The position numbers and the translations under genes were made by a program. DNA of 64,000 nucleotides, taken from the NCBI RefSeq assembly GCF_037975245.1, contig NC_092580.1, forward strand, positions 9,897,001 to 9,961,000, read 5' to 3'. The stretch comes from Apostichopus japonicus. Taxonomy: Eukaryota; Echinodermata; Holothuroidea; Aspidochirotida; Stichopodidae. The notes under the pieces were generated by a model. The model saw only the letters and a program-made list of their open reading frames with translations, did not search any database and had not been told where the DNA came from. Positions 47,701 through 59,700 of the stretch are shown one piece after another. Positions within the stretch are counted from its first letter, which is position 1, and each line of letters opens with the position of its first letter.

Positions 47701-50700
47701 AGTCGATAATCGCGAAGAAGTAAAATGTGGTAAAGAGCTGAAAAGGGCGTCAGCAGTCCATTTGAGTCCGTCAGGGGGGGCATCCGCCCCTGACTGTATG
47801 GACGCCCCGCCACTGTTGTTGGTCACTTCGCCCAACCATTTTGTTACTCAGTCAGAATAATATCACTTTTTCTATTTCCTTAGTTCAATTTGATTTATTT
47901 TGGGTTATATTACTTCGTGGTAGGTGAATAAAGTGATGTCCCTTCGATATCGATCGGAGTCTGAGTTATTTCGGGTATAATGGGAGGATTACACTACTTT
48001 AGGCAGTTACGCATACAATGGAAGTTATTATTACTATACAAACAAAGGGGAATCGGTCTCCATAAAAACCTATCAAACCTAACCTCTAAAACACTGATCC
48101 ATCCTACCGACTAACAATTCCCGAACGTATACTTATTAAATTGGAAAAAAATTAAATATAAAACCTGTCTGTTATATTGAAGTATAATATTTAATCAATG
48201 TAACCACTGTATAAATGTAACCACACATGTAATCACATATATGTAATCAATACGTATCCCGTAAGTATAATATTTAATCAATGTTGGTCGAAATGACCAG
48301 CAAGGTTGGGCGAAATGACCATGCTGGTTGGGCGAAATGACCTACAAGGTTGGGCGAAATGGTAAGGTTGGGTGAAATGGCAGTTGGGCGAAATGGTTGT
48401 TGGGCGAAGTGACCAGCTTCCTTGAGAAGCATTACAAAATATAAAATTCATCAAAATAAGTTGTACGTATGTACACCCTGCATGTATACATACGAATATT
48501 AGATCCTCCTTGCGAAGAAGTCATCATTGGCTTATCAAAGCCGCAAGCTGACGGAAGTCAGTCTCTTAGATTCATATTTAACATAGTCAGTGATTATGAA
48601 TTGTCAACAACTCTGTAACTGGACGACATACATTAATCTTGGAGTGACTCGAACTCAGGACTTTATGATTGAAAGGCACTGAGGTACTGAGTTACTGAGG
48701 TTATGAGTTACTGAGGTACTTAAATTATGAATACAATTTACCATAATGAAGTCAAATATATGCTTCAGCGAGCATTGAATCAATCCTACAAAAAGATTTG
48801 CGCTATGAGATGTTGGATGATAGCACCTGTTGGATGACACCTGTGGGGTTACTGCACAGTTAAAATCACATGTGCAGCCAACCTAGTATACTCTATACTC
48901 TGGAATGTGACTTTGATCAATGATAACCTGAATTTCTTATTTCAGGTTTCCCCATTATATATCATCTGTGGGAGTATCACCATGATTTATGTTGTTGCTC
49001 ACTAGCAACTATTTGACCTCATGAGGTTGAGGTCAAATGGTCTATTGGATAGGGTGGTAAAAGTTTGTTCTTGATGGCTTCACTTGCTTGAGCTGTACTA
49101 ATAATGCCAAGAAATGTCTGTGGACAGAACTGGTGGGGTTACTAGGTCAGTCATAAATTATCATTGCAGGAAATATATAAAATCAAAGAAATGGGGGGGA
49201 GAGTAAAGTCTGCTTAACCAAATTGTCAATTAGTCTCTAGGGAAAGTGGTGGAACTTTATGGCATCCTTTTACTGTGTGGCTAAAAGTTGACTAGTAAGG
49301 GAGTGTTGGCATGTTAATGTGAGAATCAGTTTTGATGAAAACCTGTTGGCTTTTTGAGTCATCTGTTTATAGTAAGGACAGACAAGGGTAGGTGTGTCAG
49401 TTAGTGGATTAGTATTCACAATTTATATTTGGAGTGCAGGGTATAAATATGAAACAATCTGTGAAATCTGTAAAACTACTCTGCAAGTAAGTAGCCAAGG
49501 ACCTGGGATGGTATAAATGCTCACTATTAACAACGTGGTCATCTATTGTATATTGCATGAGCATTTAACTCTTCTAATAATAATAATGATAATAATTATA
49601 AAACTAATAAATAACATTTATACACTGCCTAATACCAAAAGTTTCTAAGCACTTAACAAAGATCCTAACAAAGGTCCTGACTTTAAACTCATAATTTGCA
49701 ATTTGTGTTTGAGTTCTGATGAAACTCTCACCAGTTTAAATTTTGAATATGTCTGTGGATTTACATTCAATAGCTTTTTATTACAATAAACTCAACTGGG
49801 CTGAGATATTTGATGCTGATGGTAAGGGAAAGGAAAGAAAAAAAACCTCATGTGCAACTGGAAATAAAGATGGTGCAGCCTTCCATGGAAGTAAATGTAG
49901 CATTACAGGCAAACCTATTGCACACACTAGTAGGCAAGATATGCACCATGATCCCTAAACCACACTTCAGAGTCTGATATGTTATGTACTATGCTGACTA
50001 TACATACTATGTACACTACAAGACTACTGATCTTACTACCATGGGAGGAGGAGTGTACAGCCTGGCATTTGTTGCCAATTATACAGTGAATAGGACAAAT
50101 GCAAACTATTTAATTCGATCCCCTCTGAAATGGAGCATCTCAGCAGGGTACTTGGTAGCACAGACCTTTGTGACTTGAGCGGAGAGCTAGGCTCAATCTT
50201 TACAGAACTATGTACTGTAAATTTATGAATAACTAGGATATTTGGCGTTGCACAATCTCAATCAACAAATTATCAAATCGATTAAAATTAATTGAATTTC
50301 GTGAACTCTAGGGGTGGACGTCTGACAGCCATCAGTTCTTTCTTTTGAGGGTGATTTTAAAGAGGCATGACCATATTCCAGGTATTTAAGCAAATTGGTC
50401 AGTGACTAACTGACACTTAACCTTCTTAGGGTCATGCTCAGTATTGGGTAACCACAGACTTGGAAACATGCAGACTTCTCCACATTCTTCAAATTGTAAC
50501 TGGTTTAGTCATTTTACATTTGAATACTGCTGGACCAGGGAGATTACTTTTAGGGAATGCCAGTTGATGAAATTGGAGGTTGGAGAAAAATTTGGCTGAT
50601 TTGAATTTTGAAGAGCTACCGCAGTGTGAAATTTTTCTGAGGTTTGGAAGTTGAGCTGAGTAACACTAAAATCTAATTTTGAGCTGGGTTAATAATGGGA

Positions 50701-53700
50701 GCTAGTTTTAATATGCAAACATAATAAGTTGGTAGTTTGAGAAAAAAACTGAGCAGATTTGAATTATGAAGAGCTACAGTGTGAAATTTTTGTGAGGTTT
50801 GGAAGTTGAGCTGAGTTTACTAAAATGTAATAACTGATGATAATATTATACCTATCATGTGTTGCTGTAACTAATATATCATTTCTATGGTGTCAAATGG
50901 TGGGATGGTTTGAAATTTGGTGTAAGTTGCAACATCCTGATAATGATACACTAGGTTTGAGTTCTTTCCTATATCATACTTAAAGGCATTGAAGACTCGC
51001 CCCAAATGAAATTTTCTTCTTGTCCCTTCAAAATGCAAACAGTAATGAAATGTGGTACCTTGTTATCTTTTATCTACACCTGAGATGAACACACTGAGAT
51101 GTCCACACTGTTTTGTGGGTATTGACCATAGCTGTATGTATTGACTGTACACTAGGTGTCTAATTACCGACGGTAGCAAGCTCAGTGTGTGTATTTTCTG
51201 GGATCGTTGGTGGTGTCTAACACTTCTATTACACCTCATTCCAAACTAGGTCAGATTACCAGCATGAGACGTTTCTTGTACGCAAGTCTTCACACCCTTT
51301 AATGTATCTGAGCATCATCCTACAAGCAGAGAGTGTGTAGATAATCAGTGAGCATTTTACTGACATATGTATTTAACAGAAGAGAATGCTGGAAGGAAAA
51401 TATAATAGCTCATTGCGGCAGTCTTTGTCAACGATATCTGATTCCTAGCTGTTCAAAGACAAAATTATCTTCAGTGGATTTAGCGCTGATGGGTGTGCTT
51501 ATATATATTGTATATATTGTTTGTGTGTGTTTGTGTACATGTAAATGCCACATGAGGTGTCTTAGTGTACATCAGGCATGAGACTCTTCCGCGGAAACGC
51601 GGATTTCTGATTTTTTTTCTTTTCATTTTCGCGTTTTTTCTCGTAATTCACGTTTTTTATTTTTTTTATGATTTTTTTTATTTAATTATTATTTTTTTTT
51701 TCCCCCGAACATGCTGGACTGTAAAGGGAAGGAACACCGAATTTGACCAGTGGTGGAATTAAGTAGCACAAAACAAGCAAAAAAGCCATTTTTTGGTTCA
51801 AAAAAGCTAATGGATAAATTATACAAGCAGAAATTCCACACTTTTTTGGCGAGTTACGTGATGTGATAGATTCCATCTAGAGTCCACCATTTTGCATCTA
51901 AGCCCTCCTTACCTGACAAAAAAATTCTAAACGGGACGGGGACACCCCTTCCCCTCAAACCCCTCCCCCAGGACGGCGATCGATAAATTTCAGATTTTTT
52001 TTCCCCGGCTCAGTCTCATCCCTGAATACTGGAGGTATTCAATGCTATACAAAATAACATGGAAATACTAGAGGTATTCAATGCTGTACAAAATAACATG
52101 GAAATACTAGAGGTATTCAATGCTATACAAAATAACATGGAAATACTAGAGGTATTCAATGCTGTACAAAATAACATGTAATACTGGAGGTATTCAATGC
52201 TATACAAAATAACATGGAAATACTAGAGGTATTCAGTGCTGTACAAAATAACATGGAAATACTAGAGGTATTCAATGCTATACAAAATAACATGGAAATA
52301 CTGGAGGTATTCAATGCTGTACAAAACAACATGGAATACTGGAGGTATGTGAGGCTATACAAAATAACATGGAAATGCTGGAGGTATTTGATGCCATACA
52401 AAATAACATGGAAATACTGGAGGTATTCAATGCTTTACAAAATAACATGGAAATACTGGAGGTATTCAATGCTGTACAAAATAAACTGGAGATATTCAAT
52501 GCTATACAATATAACATGGAATACTGAAGGTATTCAATGCTATACAAAATAACATGGAAATGCTGGAGGTATTCAATGCTATACAAAATATCATGGAAAT
52601 ACTGGAGGTATTCAATGCTGTACAAAATAAACTGGAGATATTCAATGCTATACAATATAACATGGAATACTGAAGGTATTCAATGCTATACAAAATAACA
52701 TGGAAATACTGGAGCCTGGAGGTATTCAATGCTATACAAAATAACATGGAAATACTAGATGTATTCAATGCTGTCTAAAATAACATGGAAATACTAGAGG
52801 TATTCAATGTTATACAAAATAACATGGAAATACTAGAGGTATTCAATGCTGTACAAAATAACATGTAATACTGGAGGTATTCAATGCTATACAAAATAAC
52901 ATGGAAATACTAGAGGTATTCAATGCTGTACAAAATAACATGGAAATACTAGAGGTATTCAATGCTATACAAAATAACATGGAAATGCTGGAGGTATTCA
53001 ATGCTGTACAAAATAAACTGGAGATATTCAATGCTATACAATATAACATGGAATACTGAAGGTATTCAATGCTATACAAAATAACATGGAAATACTAGAT
53101 GTATTCAATGCTGTCTAAAATAACATGGAAATACTAGAGGTATTCAATGTTATACAAAATAACATGGAAATACTAGAGGTATTCAATGCTGTACAAAATA
53201 ACATGTAATACTGGAGGTATTCAATGCTATACAAAATAACATGGAAATACTAGAGGTATTCAATGCTGTACAAAATAACATGGAAATACTAGAGGTATTC
53301 AATGCTATACAAAATAACATGGAAATGCTGGAGGTATTCAATGCTGTACAAAATAAACTGGAGATATTCAATGCTATACAATATAACATGGAATACTGAA
53401 GGTATTCAATGCTATACAAAATAACATGGAAATGCTGGAGGTATTCAATGCTGTACAAAATAAACTGGAGATATCAATGCTATACAATATAACATGGAAT
53501 ACTGAAGGTATTCAATGCTATACAAAATAACATGGAAATACTAGAGGTATTCAATGCTATACAATTGACATGGAATACTGGAGATAATCAATGCTATACA
53601 TATAACATGGAATACTGGAGGTATTCATGCTATGCAAAATAACATGGAAATACTGGAGGTATTCGATGCTATTGTCTGATCAGAATTTTTCTCTGGTAGA

Positions 53701-56700
53701 GAAAATTAATAGTGCTGAAAATAATATTTTGAATCAATGCTATTAACTTGCACCATAAAAGTTCAAAGAGTAAAGGAAAATGAGAAAAACAATGACAAGG
53801 AGCAACAAAAATGTATCAGTTGCTCCTGGTAGATGTTGCCCGGGCTGTTATACCATTTACAGATTGATCAATGTGGGAGCTCCCGACCGTGAGTGAGTTC
53901 TTCCATATTGAACAAAATTTTAATAGCTTGAGTATAGCTTATTGTTAGATAAAAGAAGACAAGAAAAGAAATTGTTCTTACTTTTCCAAAATCAATCTAA
54001 ATTACAATTACATCTGGTAAGAGTTTTTAGTTTTAATACTTAAATTTTATTTTATTTATTTATTTTTAGTCTGTAACCAATTTTTAAACTATAAAATTCT
54101 GGACTATTAAGCTAGAGTAAACAACATAAATGTCTTTCATAATCATTTTAATCTTGAGATGTGAATTTAATTACTGTGGCGTGTTTTGTTGAACTTTCTT
54201 CTAGGACATCAAAACTAAATACAGTTTTTTAAAATACAAAAAAAATACAGACAGTAAGTAAAGCTTTGCAATTGAACTTTAAATGAGTGAACATATTACT
54301 GAACTCAAGTTTTTATTGAGGTTTGTTTGTGTATCATATCATGTCATGTATCATTAAGTCTTGCTGTATACTATTTCTGTCAATAGCTTAGTAGTAACCT
54401 GCTCTGATCAATGAAGAGATTGAATTAATTAAAAAAATAAAACCTAACCTAGACATTCAACTCTATTTATAGCATACTGTGTAGCCAACATAGCACACTA
54501 TGTAGCTAACGTAGCATGCTATGTAGCTAACATAGCACACTATGTAGCTAACATAGCCAGGCATGAGACTCTTCCGCGGAAACGCGGATTTCAGATTATT
54601 TTTTTTTTCATTTTCGCGTTTTTTCTCGTAATTCGCGTTTTTTATTATTTTTTATTATTTTTTTTATTTAATTTTTTTTATTTAATTTTTTTTATTTAAT
54701 TTTTTTTTATTTATTTTTTTATTTTTTGCCGAACATGCTGGACTGTGCAGGGAAGGAACACCGAATTTGACCAGTGGTGGAATCAAGTAGCACAAAGCAA
54801 GCAAAAAAGCCTTTTTTTGGTTCAAAAAAGCTAATTGATAAATTATACAAGCAGAAATTCCACAATTTTTTGGCGAGTTATGTGATGTGATAGATTCCAT
54901 CTAGAGTCCACCATTTTGCATTTAAGCCCTCCTTACCTGACAAAAAAATTCTAAAGGGGAGGGGGACCCCCTCCCCTTAAACCCCTCCCCCAGGACGGCG
55001 ATCAATAAATTTCAGATTTTTTTTCCCCGGCTCAGTCTCATCCCTGCATAGCACACTATGTACCTAGCATGCATACTATGTAGCCGACATAGGACATTAT
55101 GTACCTAACAGAGCACACTATGTAGCTAACATAGCACATTATGTAGCCACGATTGGACAATGTGTTGCTTACATTTCACACTATGTAGCTAAGATAGCAC
55201 ACCATGTAGCTAACATAGCACATTATGTAGCTAACATAGCATACTATGTAGCTAACAGCATACTATGTAGCTAATGTAGCATACTATGTACCTAACATGC
55301 ATACTATGTAGCCGACATAGCACATTATGTTCCCAAACAGAGCACACTATGTAGCTAACATAGCATATTATGTAGCCACGATTGGACACTGTGTTGCTAA
55401 CATTTCACACTATGTAGCTAAGATAGCACACCATGTAGCTGACATAGCACACTATGTAGCCAACATAACACATTATGTAGCTAACATAGCATACTATGTA
55501 GCTAACATAGCATACTATGTAGCTAATATAGCACATAATGTAGCTAATATAGCACATTATGTACCTTACAGAGCACACTATGTAGCTAACAGCATAATAT
55601 GTAGCCAACATTGGACACTATGTAGCAAACATTGCATACTATCTCTAACATAGCATACTATGTAGCCAACATAGCATACTATGTACGTAACAGAGCATAC
55701 TATGTAGCTTACATAGCATACTGTGTAGCTAATATAGCACACTATGTAGCTAATATAGCCGACTTTGCATAACAGATTCTTGGCTTAAGTTTTTCTTCAT
55801 GTTAAAAAGATAGTCTGCAAATTTCAGAAGGATGAGTTACAATGTTCTTCTTTCCAAATATAAGTTTTCCTCAGGACCATCATTTTTACTTTTGATCATG
55901 TAATTATTAATAATTCAATAATAATCAAAGTTAAGAAAAGTTGTAGGAATAGCTCTTGATATTAGCTCAATTTGATTGACTTTCATGTTGCCATATGCTA
56001 ATATAGGCATTGGGAACCTTCTATATGTTTTATTATTGGAATTATTAATGTGAGCGCCATAAAAATCCTAACAGTCAGTATTAATATAGATGTGTTTTGT
56101 TAAATACTGAGTTTCATTATTTATAGTAGATTTGCTTTCAGATCACCTAGTTTTGGCTTAAATTGTAAGCTGGGACGATGTCACAAATATATTCAATAAA
56201 TTCTCTAACCTTTTGATTTCTATCATCTCCATAAATTTCTCAGGTGTTTCTTTGACTGATAGCAATTTTCACAGTTCTTCAACCTTTTCTCTTGCTTGTT
56301 TAATTTCAGAAACCAAAGACAATAAACAGCAAGACCGAACAATCAAAGTCAGTCACCATCAAGATTGCTATATCTGTAAGTAACATTTTTAGCATGAGAA
56401 TTATTTCAGATAGCAATGTTAACATGTCATGTCATGTGAAGCAGAAGTAGTTCAATGCTTTTAGGCTTGTGCACTTTGAGAGAATTAGATTAGATTTAGA
56501 CTTTGATGATCAGGACAGTCTCCGATTTAGCCTGAGAAATAGAAAGTAGCTTTCTTTCTTTCTCGAAAGACTTATTTTACTAACTACAGACAGGTAGCCG
56601 GAAGTTTTTGGACAGATTCTTAGGTCTCATCAAAATTGTGCAAAATACAAGAACAAGTGGAAGGTTTAGAGATATAACTTGAACCAGAACAGCAGTAAGC

Positions 56701-59700
56701 CATCTCGCTGTTCCATTAAAAGCAGTTTTACCAAGACAAAGTAGAAGAAATGTACAGGTAAACCGATATTGTATGTGCATAGTGAACTTAGCAACAGCAA
56801 TCATATACAAGCATGTCACCATCAATTATGTCATTTTACAATGCACGAATATTCAGTTGAGCATTAATAATTGTGTTTAGTCTTTCATCAAAGCGAAAAA
56901 CTAGAAATGATGGCAAAAGCTTGAGATTGTGTTCAACAATTTAAAGTCCATCACTCTCTGCCCTAGGGTGGAGTTTTGAAAACCACATCCTTCATCTCAT
57001 GTTCTGTTAGACTAAATGCATCGATTTCAAAATCTGGTCTAACTATATAGCTTGCAATGTCAGCAGATAGAGTGATAGTATCTTGTGTGTGGCAATCTTT
57101 CTGAAAATGCTCTTGTACCTCATATGAAATATGGACATATTTTCTTCCGGAAGAGGAAAGCTAAGTTATGAAATATCTGTATTCGAGTGATGGATACATG
57201 GTACCTTGATTCTACCACGTTTCAAGAAGCAGTCAAGAACAAGTTTATGAAAGGAAACCCAACGCTTGAAAGGAATATTTGTGTTCCATTTTTTCTGGTA
57301 ACCAAACCTTCTCAAGGAAACACAGCAATCAGCGAAACATATATATATCTACGTTATAACCATGATATGGAACTATTAGCGTGGAATCATCGATATTCCC
57401 CACGGGAATATCCCTATGAAGCGATATACGTCCGGTCCATTTACAACCTCAGGAGTTTATTCTAGTAGTCAATGTGTTTTCACCAAGACAAAACCAAGGT
57501 ATCTCTTGGCTATTTAAAATGTAACTTGTATCTTACACTATATAGTATGATCTACAACAAACCAAGATTAATCAATAAACTTCGGTAAAGCTATATTTCT
57601 GACTAAGTCTCTGCTGTTATGTACAGACCATGTTTTGAGTTAATACATTTTCGCAGAACCTGAAATCCAAACTGAATAAAAGCAGGAGAAGAAAGAAGGA
57701 TGCTACCCTTGATGAGGTAAGTGGTCGTAAAAAATGATCCGCTGGGATCCCCAGGCCACACACTCTTGTTCTCATAGTCGGAACAAGTTCGAGCATGGGC
57801 TGTGAGCAGTTTTCTCGCGTACAGAAAACCTAACGTTCTGTCAAATTTTAGCTGTGCTTGTTCTTTTGATCATTGTTGATATTAAGCAAAATCCTAAGTT
57901 TGAGGAAGTTTGTTCATCCTTTCATTTGATATATTTAATAAAAATGAAACAGAAAACTATATTTTCTGAAACAAATGACAAAACTTTGAATCGATAACTC
58001 AAGAAATTTGAGTGAAGTAGAGTATAGAGTTAAATTACCTTTCGACTGACATGTACATTCAAATAGCATATTCTTGAGAGTGCTATGATGTAATGTATAA
58101 GTGGTTTAATGTAGCAAACATTCACTATTCTTTACACAGTTGTGTAGAAGGATAACACTAGAGTAAGGGGAGGAAAAGTTAATTCTATCTTTTGAACACA
58201 GCGACCTGCCCATGACTCCCACATGCGCAGTAAGACCCGAGATCTTCAAAGGTCCTGTGGTGAGGAATTCAGCAGATCATTACAATGTTTTTTAAAGGAA
58301 ACATCACTGATGTAAAAATGTGAAATATGTTTGAGACTAATTGAATAATGTCATTTCAATGTAAGATTTTGCCCTGTACTTTGTGAGCAGAGTTGCCTGA
58401 GACTATTTTCAACCTCTTTCTCTTAATACTGTTACAAACATTGTAACAAAGCCTATTGCAGTAATAAGTGTTGGTAGTGCATGCACTCATTTACTATAGA
58501 ACTTTCAAGCACAATTTAGGTAGATTGCTAGTAGCTTGTGAGCACATTAAAAAAAAGAAAAAGAAAAATGTGCAGCATGAAATGCACTATATGCATGCTA
58601 TCTAATCACTACTGGACGATAAGAGAACGTCTTACCAACACTGGACTTGTACGCACAACTTTTCTTGGTCAGGGGTGGGGGAGGGAGGGGGACGTTGGAG
58701 TGGTGATTTGGTTTAGTTTACTTTACTCGTTATGGGAGAAGGTGGAGATGGGGTGGGGGAAGGAAGCAGGGTTTGGGACAGTCGGCCTGGGGCGAGAGGA
58801 AGGAATCAGAAGATGTTGTTTGAAGATATTATTTTTCACAATGAGTACATGTGAGTCTTCCAATTCATGCTGGTTACTTCCATGAGCAATGCTCAACAAA
58901 ATTTCTCCTTCTTGCAGCATACAAGAATTTGGTTTTGAGGGATCTTTGATTCTCCCCTGAGATAGATGTGTATAGATTTGTTATTTTAAACTGGTATTTG
59001 TTTTGATATTTTCACTTTTAGTTTGATATTCATCTTTGGTATATTGTTTTTTTGATGTTGCATATATATGTATATTTATATATGGATCGAAATAACATGA
59101 ATTCATAAAAGTACAGTATTCAGTGACATATTTAGCTTCTGTGATGGGCTTAGGTAATTGTCATGTCATACAAAGTGCATCTTTATTTAAAATATCTGAC
59201 GTGGAACACTTGCAGCTTAAATCAAAATTGGAAGTTATCTTGAAAAAATTGATGTGGAGATATGACCAACCGAAAACTGATTGTATTTGATGATCGGTGA
59301 CCCATGTTTCCATATTCTCATTTTTAGAATGACGTAAAAGAGATATGGAGAGAACAGTACGAGCAGGAGTTTCTGAACAAAGTGGCAGAGGTTACTCGAA
59401 AAGCTACGGGGAATGAAAAGTTTCCTCAGCCTGAGGATATCTACTACATTGATCCAACACCTCTAGTTGTAGGCAATCAACTGCTTGTTTCGTTTGCAAT
59501 CAAATATCCCGGCACGTCTGCAGAAGGTGAGGTGGATTTGAAGGAAAATCAAAACAATGTTCAGTTTTTCATGAAAAGTATGTTAATTGCAAGAAATCTT
59601 ATAATTGGAAGGGATCGTCCATGCTGTGGCAGGAATTGCGACTGACCGTAGTTTGTGTACAGCTACACTGCCCTTGAGTGTACTACCTTAGAAAAGGGAA

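Noticed and set aside
48628-48710. Functional tRNA gene
   Set aside because: The anticodon loop lacks U33 and the arms do not pair fully; a SINE head is more likely.
52016-53458. Several ORFs on both strands in the 39-bp array
   Set aside because: Period divisible by 3 and no stops in the unit; no splice sites or start context.
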